From QHXW01 sp035297145 (lineage in GTDB: Bacteria; Acidobacteriota; Terriglobia; Bryobacterales; Bryobacteraceae), in the NCBI GenBank assembly GCA_035297145.1, contig DATGZN010000077.1:1-64000 (forward strand): a DNA stretch of 64,000 nt, written 5' to 3'. Below the pieces are notes generated by a model, which saw nothing but the letters and a program-made list of their open reading frames with translations, was not told where the DNA came from and ran no database searches. Shown piece by piece: positions 32,157 to 41,738 of this stretch; position 1 is the first letter of the stretch, and every line of letters begins with the position of its first letter. The translations under genes and the position numbers were made by a program.

Positions 32157-34481
32157 ATGGAACAACCTGCTCCCAATTCGTCGACGCGATTCGGAGTATT
32201 CGAGCTAGATGCCCGGACGGGCGAACTGCGGAAAGCGGGTACCCGCATCCGGCTTCAGGACCAACCCTTGAAAATTCTGATGGCTTTGCTGGAACAACCC
32301 GGCGCGGTCGTGACCCGTGAGGACCTGAAACGCCGGATCTGGCCGCACGATTCGTTTGGCGACTTCGATCACGCAGTGAACGTCGCAGTTGCGAAGCTCC
32401 GGGCAGCCTTATCGGATTCTGCCGATACGCCGCGCTATGTGGAAACGTTGCCCCGCCGCGGGTACCGGTTCATTTTCCCGGTGACTCCCCCCGTGGAAAC
32501 AGCGCGCGCCAACGGAGTCGCTCCCGCCGCACTCACGCCAGCGCCTCCGGAGAAAACGGCTCAGTCCACGTGGATGCCGATCATCGCCGCTAGCTTTATC
32601 GTAGTCGCACTCGCTGGCTCGGCGTGGTGGTGGCTGTCCTTACGCAAGAAACCAGCCATGCTAACGAACAAGGACACCGTGGTCCTGGCGGATTTCGACA
32701 ACACCACAGGCGACGCCGTGTTTGACGGCACGTTGCGGCAGGGGTTGGCGGTACAGCTTGAACAATCACCGTTCCTCAGTTTGGTATCGGACGTAACCGT
32801 CAGGCAGACGCTGCGGCTCATGAGCCAGCCGCCGGACGCGCGGCTCACTCCGGAAATTGCGCAGCAGCTTTGCTTGCGGACGGGAAGTGCCGCGGTGCTG
32901 GAAGGCTCCATCGCGAAATTGGGAAATCAGTACGTATTGGGGCTGAAGGCGGTCAACTGCAGGTCTGGTGCTGTCCTCGCCGAGGAGCAAGTGACCGCGG
33001 ACGGAAAAGAAGAGGTCTTGAAATCGCTCACACGAGCGGCATCGCGGCTGCGAACGAAGCTCGGCGAATCTTTGGGTACCGTGCAGAAGTACAACATGCC
33101 GCTCGAACAGGTTACCACACCGTCGCTTGAGGCGCTGCATGCGTACAGCTTGGGACGTACGACGCTGATTGATAAGGAGGATCACGCCGGCGGAATCCAG
33201 CTTTTTCAGCGCGCAATCAAGCTGGATCCGAACTTTGCCATGGCCTACGCCTCTCTCGGTTTGGCGTACACAAGTTATTCGGAACAGGAAAGCGTCTGGA
33301 ATTACCGCAAAGCCTATACGTTGCGCGACCGCGTAAGCGACCGCGAACGGTTTTACATCGACGCGCACTATCACGACTCTGTCACAGGCGATTGGGAAAA
33401 GGCGCGGCAAGTTTACGAACTTTGGAGTCAACTTTATCCACGGGACGATATTCCCCACTTGAACCTGGGAGGGATTTACTCCCATCTCGGGCAACACGAG
33501 GACGCGAGGAAGGAGTCAGCGGAGAGTTTGCGGTTACTTCCAGGAGATTGTCTGAGTTCCGGCCAGTTGCTGGGGTCGCTTCTTCGTTTAAACCGTTTCG
33601 ACGAGGCCCACGCGCTCATAAGAAGCACAGAGGAGCAAAAGGCAGATTGCTCTCACCTGCAAGCGTCGCGATACGCACTCGCCTTCGTTCAGCACGACCA
33701 AGCGCAAATGGCGCAGATTGTGAACAGCTCTAAGGACAAGTGGAACGCGGAGTTTCTCTATGTTCAGGCACAGACAGCGGCGTATTACGGACGGCTGCGG
33801 GAGTCGCGTGAGCTGACCCGCCGCATGGTGTTGACCGCTCGCCAGTCCGAGCAGGAAGAGTTGGGTGGATTGTTCGAAGGGTTCGCCGCCGAATCGGAAG
33901 CGCTCTTTGGCAATCCTGATATCGCGAGAACATATGCCACAGAGGCGCTTGCGCGTTCCAAGGGGCGGGATGTGGAGGGTGTCGGGGCCGTGGCTCTCGC
34001 CTTGGCGGGTGATGAGGGGCGCGCGCAGGCTTTGGCCGATGATTTGGCAAAGCGCTTTCCCGAGAGCACGCTCGTGCAGACGAACTATTTACCGTTGATC
34101 CGCGCGCAGCTGGCGCTAAACCGCAAAGACGTGCCGCGAGCGCTGGACACCTTACAAATGGCGGCTCCCTATGAACTCGGCTACAGCGATGGCAGCAATG
34201 CGCTGTTTCCTGTCTTCTTGCGCGGCCAGGGATATCTCGTCGCGCATCAAGGCCAGTACGCCGCAGCGGAGTTCCAAAAAATCTTGGACCACCCTGGAAC
34301 TGTCTTGAGCGAACCTATCGGCGCATTGGCGCATCTCGGTCTGGCTCGGGCGTATGCGCTCGAAGGCGACGTACCGAGGGCCAAGTCCGGTTATCGAGAG
34401 TTCTTAGCGCTTTGGAAGGACGCTGACCCTGATCTCCCGATTTTGAAGCAAGCAAAAGTCGAATACGCAAAGCAGCAATAG
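32157..34481 (+). CDS. CadC-like winged-helix regulator with TPR domain
   Basis: A 774-aa protein; ATG 32157 follows TTGAGGT and is preferred to the in-frame 32070. Residues about 10-105 form an OmpR-type winged helix (FGVFELDARTGELRKAGTRIRLQDQPLKILMALLE, then DFDHAVNVAVAKLRAAL, then YVETLPRRGYRFIFPV). One transmembrane helix lies near 140-162 (MPIIAASFIVVALAGSAWWWL). A periplasmic region follows with a FlgO-like adenylation-type segment (VVLADFDNTTGDAVFDGTLRQGLAVQLEQSPF) and many TPR repeats. This membrane-bound one-component regulator architecture is strongly expanded in Solibacter-type acidobacteria. The signal sensed is unknown. Confidence 0.85.
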   Translation: MEQPAPNSSTRFGVFELDARTGELRKAGTRIRLQDQPLKILMALLEQPGAVVTREDLKRRIWPHDSFGDFDHAVNVAVAKLRAALSDSADTPRYVETLPRRGYRFIFPVTPPVETARANGVAPAALTPAPPEKTAQSTWMPIIAASFIVVALAGSAWWWLSLRKKPAMLTNKDTVVLADFDNTTGDAVFDGTLRQGLAVQLEQSPFLSLVSDVTVRQTLRLMSQPPDARLTPEIAQQLCLRTGSAAVLEGSIAKLGNQYVLGLKAVNCRSGAVLAEEQVTADGKEEVLKSLTRAASRLRTKLGESLGTVQKYNMPLEQVTTPSLEALHAYSLGRTTLIDKEDHAGGIQLFQRAIKLDPNFAMAYASLGLAYTSYSEQESVWNYRKAYTLRDRVSDRERFYIDAHYHDSVTGDWEKARQVYELWSQLYPRDDIPHLNLGGIYSHLGQHEDARKESAESLRLLPGDCLSSGQLLGSLLRLNRFDEAHALIRSTEEQKADCSHLQASRYALAFVQHDQAQMAQIVNSSKDKWNAEFLYVQAQTAAYYGRLRESRELTRRMVLTARQSEQEELGGLFEGFAAESEALFGNPDIARTYATEALARSKGRDVEGVGAVALALAGDEGRAQALADDLAKRFPESTLVQTNYLPLIRAQLALNRKDVPRALDTLQMAAPYELGYSDGSNALFPVFLRGQGYLVAHQGQYAAAEFQKILDHPGTVLSEPIGALAHLGLARAYALEGDVPRAKSGYREFLALWKDADPDLPILKQAKVEYAKQQ

Positions 34482-34798
34482 AGCTCGCTGTCCGCACACG
34501 GGACTAGTCACGGCAATCGCGCCGTTCCGAGATGTTCAACGCTCCCGTGAAGTATTAACGGAAGCTATCTTCGGTCGGAAGGGTGGTTGGTACGCCTCGG
34601 GCGATTCGCGGACGGGGGGTTGACTGTCCGACCCAACCGAGCCATGAATGTGCTCGAACGCGAGTTGCCATGCACATTCAGACCAAGTTCCTTCGGCTTA
34701 GCTCCGTGGGAGAAGATCGTGAAGCCTTAGACCGTCTCGCATGCCTCAGGATTAAGTCACGGCCCCAAAGTCGCACGTCACGCCGTGCAAGCGGGACG
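34482..34798. other. Intergenic stretch of 317 bases
   Basis: Between two convergent genes. No gene, clear terminator or repeat was recognised. Confidence 0.5.
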
Positions 34799-36487
34799 CT
34801 ACGCTTTGTTCAGCACAAGGCCGTGCACTTCATTGTTGCCCTTGTAGCGCAGGCGGTACTTATAGTTGCCTGAAGCGTATTTGGCGGTGTTCCATGCCGC
34901 CATGTGGTAGCCGGGATCACAAATGGCGTTTTCGATGACTTCCAGGTTCCGGTCGTTCTCGTCAAGGATCTCTACGAGTACCCATCCGGTTTCCGGAACG
35001 CTGAACTCGATGGCCAATTGCGGATTGTTCGCGCTGGGATAGTGCTGGTTGAGCACGCGCGTCGCCGGTTCTGCGGGAATGCTGAGTTTCGTCTCACTCA
35101 CCTTGGCGTAGTCGAACGGCTCGTTAACCAGATGCCACAGCGGCTCATTGATCTGACGCTGCTGTAGGTAGAACGACCGCAACGGCGTGCGTGTGAAACT
35201 GGTCAGCGGACGGCGGACTGCGACACCATCCTGCCACTCATACACAGGAATATGCATCGGATTCATCACGTCGAGCTTGCCACGCTCCATGGCAATGTGG
35301 AACAAGCCGAAATTCCCGGGCTCATGACCGCCGAGCCAATGGCCCACGTTATCGACGAGGTACGGGTTTTTGCCAAAGATGACGATGTTGGTCATGTAGT
35401 CCCAGGCTCTGCCATCGTAGTTGTTCTCGTTGCCGAAGGGATTCGGCCCATTGTTGAAATCGCCATCACGGCCGTAGATACCCTCGATGATATGCAGCCC
35501 CATGGGGGACGCCGCATGATTGTCGATGGTCCGGTGCGCCCACAATTCCATACACGTGGTGGTGTAATAATACGCCTCGTTGTAACTGGGATCGTTCTTC
35601 GGCACATCCGGGGTGTTCCACCGAGGAATCGTGCTGGTGTGCCGCTTGAAGTTCGCGTTTACGAGTTCATGAACCTTTGGGTTAATAAATTCCTTCTGAA
35701 TTGCGTTCTCCAGCTTCTGCATCGCATCAATGTCGCGCCAGGCGCCACAGTAGCGCTGGAAAGGTGAAGGATGGGAGCCCTGCCAGTTCTTAGAGGTGAG
35801 GGTCAAACCCATCTCGTGAGCCTTGAATTTCGCCACATTCAGGTTCCACGAATCCGGCGCATTGAAGGGCCACAGGTAAGGGAGCTGTGTACTCACCACG
35901 CCGCCGGGAACCTCTTTCCAGACAAATGACTCGGCATCGTTCACATCTTCCGGCGTTTTAATGGTGTCTTTTACCGGGGCAACCGTCGCCCCGGTCCGCC
36001 GGGCCATAGCGACGTATCCGCGAGGTTCGATCACGCCGCCACCATTGGCATCGCGGGTATGCATCCTGGCGCCGGCGACACCCAGTTCCTTCAATGATTC
36101 GAACAGACCCTCGACGAAGAACACGTCGGTGGCAATGCCCATGGTGTCCTCAAGGGTGAGCCCTTTCTTTTTATCCACGGCGTCGTGGGCGGTGAGATTC
36201 GGCTTGGCCGCGATGTTGTGAGTCACCGGAATGCCGGTATTGTCCATGGGAACAAATATCGACCGCCCAAGATCGAGTCCGACGCGCTTGCAGGCACCGG
36301 AATTCGTCTTGTGGTCCACATGCGTCCGCAGGATGAAGACCGCTTCGGGGTGCCGTTCCACAAACGGATGCACACCAAAATATGCGGACGGTTTCGACGC
36401 GTCGGGAAAAATGGAAGCCGGACCGAGGAAACCGGCACCGCCATACAGCAACGACGAAGACGTAAGAAAATCCCTTCGACTGAACAT
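34799..36487 (-). CDS. Tat-exported DUF362-like protein
   Basis: A 562-aa protein started at ATG 36487, which has GGAAGG upstream and gives an N-terminal twin-arginine signal (MFSRRDFLTSSSLLYGGAGFLG). The body has DUF362 features: FVPMDNTGIPVTHNIAAKPNLTAHD, GATVAPVKDT, and YLWPFNAPDSWNLNVAKFKAHEMGLTLTSKNWQG, the stretch where DUF362 proteins discuss their 'target' Lys-His-x-x-x-x-T-x-x-x-K. The last 110 residues are a beta-sandwich with YHMAAWNTAKYASGNYKYRL, similar to FlgD/T9SS-like Ig modules. DUF362 proteins often pair with iron-sulfur clusters but no Cys cluster is seen here. Confidence 0.7.
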   Translation of the reverse strand: MFSRRDFLTSSSLLYGGAGFLGPASIFPDASKPSAYFGVHPFVERHPEAVFILRTHVDHKTNSGACKRVGLDLGRSIFVPMDNTGIPVTHNIAAKPNLTAHDAVDKKKGLTLEDTMGIATDVFFVEGLFESLKELGVAGARMHTRDANGGGVIEPRGYVAMARRTGATVAPVKDTIKTPEDVNDAESFVWKEVPGGVVSTQLPYLWPFNAPDSWNLNVAKFKAHEMGLTLTSKNWQGSHPSPFQRYCGAWRDIDAMQKLENAIQKEFINPKVHELVNANFKRHTSTIPRWNTPDVPKNDPSYNEAYYYTTTCMELWAHRTIDNHAASPMGLHIIEGIYGRDGDFNNGPNPFGNENNYDGRAWDYMTNIVIFGKNPYLVDNVGHWLGGHEPGNFGLFHIAMERGKLDVMNPMHIPVYEWQDGVAVRRPLTSFTRTPLRSFYLQQRQINEPLWHLVNEPFDYAKVSETKLSIPAEPATRVLNQHYPSANNPQLAIEFSVPETGWVLVEILDENDRNLEVIENAICDPGYHMAAWNTAKYASGNYKYRLRYKGNNEVHGLVLNKA

Positions 36488-36642
36488 ACGGCCCTTCCTT
36501 TCCAATGGCGAGTCTCAGATATTCAGATTTGGTTCACTTGAATTGTACTGCGGCCAAGGACGTGGAGGCAAACGGAGGGTAGTGCGCTTCTCGGCAGCGG
36601 TCTTTTCACGGGCGACATTGTTCCGAATGAACCACCCATTCC

Positions 36643-36749
36643 TGTAGCGTGGGGATACCGCGGGGTTGGCGGGATACCCGCGGCTTTTTCGGCGTGACGA
36701 ACCCGAAAGGCCGCAGGTACCCGCTAACGGCGCGTGTCCCTGCGCTACA
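36643..36749. repeat. MITE-like imperfect palindromic element, 107 bp
   Basis: The stretch opens TGTAGCG and ends CGCTACA, with an adjoining GGGGA/TCCCT match, so it has terminal inverted repeats. Inside, CCGCGGG and CCCGCGG form one hairpin, and a GCCTTTCGGG-type segment pairs with CCGAAAAAGCC less perfectly. It lies in the 368-base space between the DUF362 gene and the M16 pair. The remaining bases 36750-36855 show nothing clear. Confidence 0.55.
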
Positions 36750-36855
36750 TCGGTCGATCGAAGTTCTGATGAGCCGGTGTTCGTCCCGAACCCGGAAGCA
36801 TGCGAGCGCGCCAGCTACAACCGCGTGCTGCCGAGCGAGGTATTGAAAAATGCCT

Positions 36856-38322
36856 TCAGTTGCTTTTCGTAGAGCCGGGAGGCGGAGGAATTGTGACGTC
36901 TATGCTGGTCACAGGTCCGAAAGTGTAGAGTGGCTTGTCAAAGCCAGACGCTTTCCCCACCACGAGAATGGCCAACCGGTCCTTGTGCACGTATTTCTGG
37001 GCGACGCGCTCCACATCTTGCTGTGTCACTTTCTCAATTCCCGATCGATACCTTTCCAGAAAATCCGCCGGATAGCCGTAGAACTCATAACCCATCCGCT
37101 CTCGCAGCACTTTCTCCTTGGCGTCGAACCGGAAGACAAAGGAGTTCAGAATGGCTTCTTTGGCTGTGGTCAATTCCCGGGGTGTGACGGGATCTGTTTT
37201 CAAGGTATTGAGCTCCTCGTTAAAGGCGTCAATAGCAGCGGCAGTGGTAACGCTCTTGGTACCCATGAACAAACGAAGTACGCCGGGGTGGTCGAATTCA
37301 GCCCCCACGCCTCCGCCCACCGCGTAAGCCAGGCCTTTCTTCGAACGGATGTTGGAGAACAGACGCGAGGAAAATGAGCCGCCGAAGAACTGGTTGAATA
37401 CCTCGAGCGCGAAATAGTCGGGATTGTCACGCGTTATGCCGAGATCCACCATCTGCACGGTGCTGGCTGTCACGTCGTCTTTAGCCACGAAATAGATGCC
37501 GGGCTTCGGTCCTCTCAAGGATGGCTGATTCTTCGGAGCCGGTGGCCCTTTTGGCCACGATTCCAGGGATTCGCGCAACTTCGTCTCCATTCGCTGTGCG
37601 TCGAAATCGCCCACGACACCCAAGATGATGTTATTGGGATGTACGAACCGGTCGTGCCAAGCGAGCAGGTCCTGGCGCGGGATGGCTGCGACGGTTGCAT
37701 ATTCCGGCACCCGCGCGTAAGGCGAGTTGGCGCCGTACACCAGTTTGGAGGCCTCGCGAAATGCGATCTCGAAAGGATTGTCATTCCGGCGGGAGATATT
37801 GGTATTCACCTGGTTTTTCGCAAGAGCGATTTTGTCATCACGAAACTCCGGCTCGCGCAGCAGTTCGATAAAGATCTTGAATGCATCATCGAAGGTATCC
37901 TTCAGGCAATCCCAACCTACGGTTGTGGAATCCGAATCTCCGGAGGTCTCCACTTTGGCAGCGCGTGCTTCCAAGAAATCATCCAACTGGTCGCCCGTGC
38001 GGCCTTTTGTGCCGCCTGTGCGCCACACCTCGCCGTAGATCTGGACCAGGCCGACCTTCTCTGGTGATTCGTCGAGCGAGCCACCCCGGATGCGCGCGGT
38101 GCCGCGAATGAGAGGCATCTCATGGTCCTCCTGGAGGAAGATGACCATGCCATTGGAAAGCTGAATCCTTTTTGGAAGCTGGGGATGGAAGGTGTGCAGC
38201 GGGGGCGCCTCGATCTGTTTCCAATCTGTGGCGACATCCGCAGCCTGGGCAGGAGAAATCGAATCAACCGCGAGAAACACGAAAACAGAAAGCATGAAAA
38301 CCGGTATGCGATGTAGACGCAT
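36856..38322 (-). CDS. M16-family peptidase-like subunit without zinc motif
   Basis: A 488-aa protein with a signal peptide (MLSVFVFLAVDSISPAQAAD). Two M16 half-domains are visible: LPKRIQLSNGMVIFLQEDHEMPLI at the start and SRLFSNIRSKKGLAYAVGGGV in the second half. In the first domain, where an active peptidase has H-x-x-E-H, this chain reads KVGLVQIYGEVWRTGG, so zinc cannot be bound. It probably forms the non-catalytic half of a clamshell heterodimer with the upstream gene product, as in PqqF/MPP-like pairs. The ATG begins directly at the end of the catalytic subunit gene's downstream neighbour junction (38322/38323). Confidence 0.85.
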   Translation of the reverse strand: MRLHRIPVFMLSVFVFLAVDSISPAQAADVATDWKQIEAPPLHTFHPQLPKRIQLSNGMVIFLQEDHEMPLIRGTARIRGGSLDESPEKVGLVQIYGEVWRTGGTKGRTGDQLDDFLEARAAKVETSGDSDSTTVGWDCLKDTFDDAFKIFIELLREPEFRDDKIALAKNQVNTNISRRNDNPFEIAFREASKLVYGANSPYARVPEYATVAAIPRQDLLAWHDRFVHPNNIILGVVGDFDAQRMETKLRESLESWPKGPPAPKNQPSLRGPKPGIYFVAKDDVTASTVQMVDLGITRDNPDYFALEVFNQFFGGSFSSRLFSNIRSKKGLAYAVGGGVGAEFDHPGVLRLFMGTKSVTTAAAIDAFNEELNTLKTDPVTPRELTTAKEAILNSFVFRFDAKEKVLRERMGYEFYGYPADFLERYRSGIEKVTQQDVERVAQKYVHKDRLAILVVGKASGFDKPLYTFGPVTSIDVTIPPPPGSTKSN

Positions 38323-39852
38323 TTACTTGCCCTCCTTTCCCTCAGCAGGGGCTTGCGCGAGCTTTGTCGACTCTAGAATGCCGACGGTCCGATTAGATTC
38401 CACGAAGGTATGATTGGCCACGCGGCGAATATCCTCCTTGCTCACCTTCCCGATGTCGTCGACATGTCGAAACAGACCTCGCCAGTCGCCATAAATCGAC
38501 TGAGCGGTCCCGAGCTGAAACGCAAGGCCCTGGTTGTCACTGAGGCGCCGGATAAGGTCTGCTTTGGCGCGCGTCTTAATCATCTGCAGCTCGTCGTCGC
38601 TGATGTCCTCATTCCGTACGCGGTCGATCTCGACATGAACGGCGTCGCGGATTTCCTCGGGCGTGTGTCCCGGCGTGGAGATTGCAAAGAAGACGAACAG
38701 GTTAGGGTACTTGGCGCCCGGAAATCCGTTGAAGCCGCCGGAAAACGCCGCGATCTTTTTGTCCCGCACCAGTGACCGGAAGAGCCTGGAGGTGCGGCCG
38801 TTCGACATCAAGTCCTGCATGGCATCGAACACGGCATCATCTTTGTCTCGCGCGCCCGGCTTGTGATAACCCTCGATGAAAATGGGCTGCGATGTCTCAC
38901 GCAGGATCACAATCCTCTCCGCATTCTGGGGCGGCTCGACCGTGCGAAGTGGCTCGGGTTTGGGGCGCGCGGGCAGGCGGCCGAAGTATTTTTCGATGAT
39001 CGGCAGAACCTCGCCGGGTTTGACGTCGCCTACCAGCGTCAAAATCATATTGGCGGGCACGTAATATTTGCGGTAGAAGTTTTCGGCGTCGGTTGCGGAG
39101 AACGATTCCAGATCCGACGGCCAACCAACCACGGGCTGCCCGTAGGGATGGGCCACATAGGCTGTCGCGGCAAACTGCTCCAACAAGCGGCCAAAGGACT
39201 GGCTCTCTCCCAAGCGGCGCTCTTCATGCACAACGTCCCGCTCCTTATAGAACTCGCGCATGACCGGATGAAGGAAACGCTCCGATTCAAGGTAGGCCCA
39301 CAGTTCCACCTGGTTGGAAGGGAAAGAGTAGTGATATCCCGTCTCCTCGTTGGAGGTGAAGGCGTTCAGGCCCTGGCCGCCCTTCTCTTCTATGATTTCA
39401 CCGAACTGGTTGACCACGACGAACGGTTGGGCTGCAGCCATCGCATCCTTCCACGCCTTTTCCAGTTCGGCTAATTTCTTTTCGTCACGCCCCGTCTCTT
39501 TCCGCCGCTCCTGATCGTAGGCCTGGTAAGCCTGCTCGACTTTTTCCAGTGCGGTCTTCTCATCGCCATAGTTCGTGGTTCCGATCTTGTCGGTTCCCTT
39601 AAACGCCATGTGCTCAAACATGTGAGCCAGGCCCCTGATGCCGGGGTATTCACGATCCGAGCCTACGTCCACGTGTGTGAAAAAGGAAAACACGGGCGCT
39701 TCCGGGCGCGCGCATATGAGCACGGTGAAACCGTTGTCGAGCACCTTGAATGTCATTCGCTTTTCGAACGACGCCAGGTCCTGAGCCCGCATGAGTGCCG
39801 GCCCAAGCGTTAGGGTACCCACAAAAAACACTGCGCCTATGGAATTTCTCAT
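38323..39852 (-). CDS. M16-family zinc peptidase, catalytic subunit
   Basis: A 509-aa protein started at ATG 39852, which follows GGGAGG and gives a signal peptide (SIGAVFFVGTLTLGPALMRAQ). The zinc motif H-x-x-E-H is HMFEHMAFKGT, with a distal Glu in VHEERRLGE. It should cleave peptides in the periplasm. This gene is transcribed first; its stop at 38323 is immediately next to the start of the non-catalytic subunit, so the two are made together. Confidence 0.9.
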   Translation of the reverse strand: MRNSIGAVFFVGTLTLGPALMRAQDLASFEKRMTFKVLDNGFTVLICARPEAPVFSFFTHVDVGSDREYPGIRGLAHMFEHMAFKGTDKIGTTNYGDEKTALEKVEQAYQAYDQERRKETGRDEKKLAELEKAWKDAMAAAQPFVVVNQFGEIIEEKGGQGLNAFTSNEETGYHYSFPSNQVELWAYLESERFLHPVMREFYKERDVVHEERRLGESQSFGRLLEQFAATAYVAHPYGQPVVGWPSDLESFSATDAENFYRKYYVPANMILTLVGDVKPGEVLPIIEKYFGRLPARPKPEPLRTVEPPQNAERIVILRETSQPIFIEGYHKPGARDKDDAVFDAMQDLMSNGRTSRLFRSLVRDKKIAAFSGGFNGFPGAKYPNLFVFFAISTPGHTPEEIRDAVHVEIDRVRNEDISDDELQMIKTRAKADLIRRLSDNQGLAFQLGTAQSIYGDWRGLFRHVDDIGKVSKEDIRRVANHTFVESNRTVGILESTKLAQAPAEGKEGK

Positions 39853-39972
39853 ATCGTGGTTGCCTCCCGAACAGTGTAGTTGATTAGAACTCCAGTTGAG
39901 GCGGGAGTCAAGCAGGCAGGTTACAGGTGAGATGATCGAGACGGCCAAAGAACGCGACGGCCTTTTCGGGGC

Positions 39973-40605
39973 CTACTTACGGATCAGGTACACGGCTACT
40001 GCCGCGCGCAGGTTGGGCAATAGGTGGAGACGGTGGCGGCCGGAAAGGAAGTAATTCCGTTCGATGGTGAACCCTTCCTGACGCACCAACTGATCGAAGT
40101 CATCCACGGTTAAGAAGTGGATGTTGGGAGAATCGTACCATTCGTAGGGAAACAGACCGGTTTTGGGCGCGCGGCCGGTGAAGAGTAGCGAGAGGCGCAC
40201 GGACCAGTGGCCAAAATTGGGGAAGGCCACAATGGCGTGACGGCCAACGCGCAGCATGTCTCGCATCACCTTGAGCGGCCACCGTGTTTCCTGGAGGGTC
40301 TGACTGAGGATTACGTAGTCGAAGGCATGGTTGGAGTAGTCTTCCAGCACTTCATCTATATCGCCCTGATACGCCGACACGCCGCGTGCGATGGCGCGGC
40401 GCACCTTGGTGGCGGAAATCTCGACGCCGCGAGCGTCGACACCCTTATTCTCGGCGAGCCAGGCGAGCAGCTCGCCTTCACCGCAGCCAAGATCGAGCAC
40501 TTTGCTATTGGGCGCGACCAGTTCGCTGATGATGGCGAAATCGCCGCGGCCCAGCAGCTCGCCGACGAAGGGCCTGTGGACGCTTTGTGGGGCCGCGGCC
40601 ATCAA
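39973..40605 (-). CDS. metW: MetW methionine-biosynthesis protein
   Basis: A 210-aa class I methyltransferase-fold protein. SAM motif I is KVLDLGCGEGELLAWL, and the MetW signatures ILSQTLQE and VAFPNFGHWSVR are intact, followed by PYEWYDSPNIHFLTVDDF. MetW supports or activates the homoserine acyltransferase MetX. The ATG overlaps the metX stop by 4 bases. It ends AVAVYLIRK. Confidence 0.95.
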   Translation of the reverse strand: MMAAAPQSVHRPFVGELLGRGDFAIISELVAPNSKVLDLGCGEGELLAWLAENKGVDARGVEISATKVRRAIARGVSAYQGDIDEVLEDYSNHAFDYVILSQTLQETRWPLKVMRDMLRVGRHAIVAFPNFGHWSVRLSLLFTGRAPKTGLFPYEWYDSPNIHFLTVDDFDQLVRQEGFTIERNYFLSGRHRLHLLPNLRAAVAVYLIRK

Positions 40606-41708
40606 GCCTTCTCCTTGTAAGTGCTTTGCAGGAAACCGCGGATGACTTCGCTCTGCTCCGCGACGTCGACTAAGAAGGCATCGTGACCGTAGTTGGATGG
40701 CAGCTCGCAGTAAGCGACATCGTGATTGCTGCGGCGCAGCACGCGCACGATCTCTTGCGATTGGTAACTGGGATAGAGCCAGTCGGAGCTGAAGCTGATC
40801 ACGAGAAATCGAGCTTGGGCTTTGGCGAACGCATTGGCGAGGGTGCCGGCGCCGTTGGTGAGATCGAAATAGTCCTCGGCCTTAGTGATGTAGAGATACG
40901 AATTGGCGTCGAAGCGGCCTACAAACTGGATGCCGCGATAGCGCAAGTAGCTCTCGACTTCGAAATCCACGGAAAAATCGTAGCCGTACTTTTCCTTCTC
41001 GCGAAGGCGGCGACCGAACTTTTCGCGCATGGACTCATCACTCATGTAGGTGATGTGGCCGACCATGCGGGCGATGGCCAAGCCGCGGCCGGGCTGCCGG
41101 GTACTGTAGTAATTGCCGTCGTTCCAGTCGGGGTCGGCCATGATGGCCTGGCGGCCAACTTCATTGAACGCAATCTGCTGGGGGCTGTGCCGGGCGGTGG
41201 TGGCGATGGGAATGGCAGCCACTACGCGCTCGGGATACGAGACCGCCCATTCGAGGGCCTGCATGCCGCCCATGGACCCTCCGGCCACCGCGAGGAGACG
41301 CTGGATGCCGAGCAAGTCAATCAGCTTGGTCTGGAGCTGCACCATGTCGCCAATGGTGATGACGGGGAACGAAATGGCGTAGGGGCAACCGGTCTGCGGA
41401 TTGATGGAGGAAGGGCCGGTGGTGCCCTGGCAGCCGCCGAGGACATTGGAACAAATGACGAAATATTTGTCGGTATCGAAAGCCTTGCCAGGACCGATGG
41501 TATTGTCCCACCAGCCGGGCTTACCGGTTTCCGCGCTGATGCCGGCGGCGTGCGCGTCGCCAGAGAATGCGTGGAGGATCAAAATGGCGTTGGACTTGGA
41601 GGCGTTCAACTCGCCATACGTCTGGTAGGCGACGGTGACGGGCGCGAGGGTAGCGCCGCTATCGAGCGAGATAGATGCAAACTCAGCAGTCTTCGTCTCG
41701 ACGGTCAT
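40602..41708 (-). CDS. metX: Homoserine O-acetyltransferase
   Basis: A 368-aa alpha/beta hydrolase-fold acyltransferase for methionine synthesis. The nucleophile elbow is AVAGGSMGGMQALEW, with the catalytic Asp in SFSSDWLYPSYQS and His in NYGHDAFLVD. WWDNTIGPGKAFDTDKYFVICSN is the typical early motif. MetX enzymes with this profile use acetyl-CoA or succinyl-CoA; the specificity was not resolved. It is followed by metW in a 4-base overlap and is divergent from the AttH-like gene with only 30 bases between the starts. Confidence 0.95.
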   Translation of the reverse strand: MTVETKTAEFASISLDSGATLAPVTVAYQTYGELNASKSNAILILHAFSGDAHAAGISAETGKPGWWDNTIGPGKAFDTDKYFVICSNVLGGCQGTTGPSSINPQTGCPYAISFPVITIGDMVQLQTKLIDLLGIQRLLAVAGGSMGGMQALEWAVSYPERVVAAIPIATTARHSPQQIAFNEVGRQAIMADPDWNDGNYYSTRQPGRGLAIARMVGHITYMSDESMREKFGRRLREKEKYGYDFSVDFEVESYLRYRGIQFVGRFDANSYLYITKAEDYFDLTNGAGTLANAFAKAQARFLVISFSSDWLYPSYQSQEIVRVLRRSNHDVAYCELPSNYGHDAFLVDVAEQSEVIRGFLQSTYKEKA

Positions 41709-41738
41709 GGCAGGAAATTTCTATGATAGCAACTACAG

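Noticed and set aside
36666..36872. 68-codon plus-strand frame through the palindromic element
   Set aside because: The first part is encoded by the inverted-repeat element and the rest matches nothing known.
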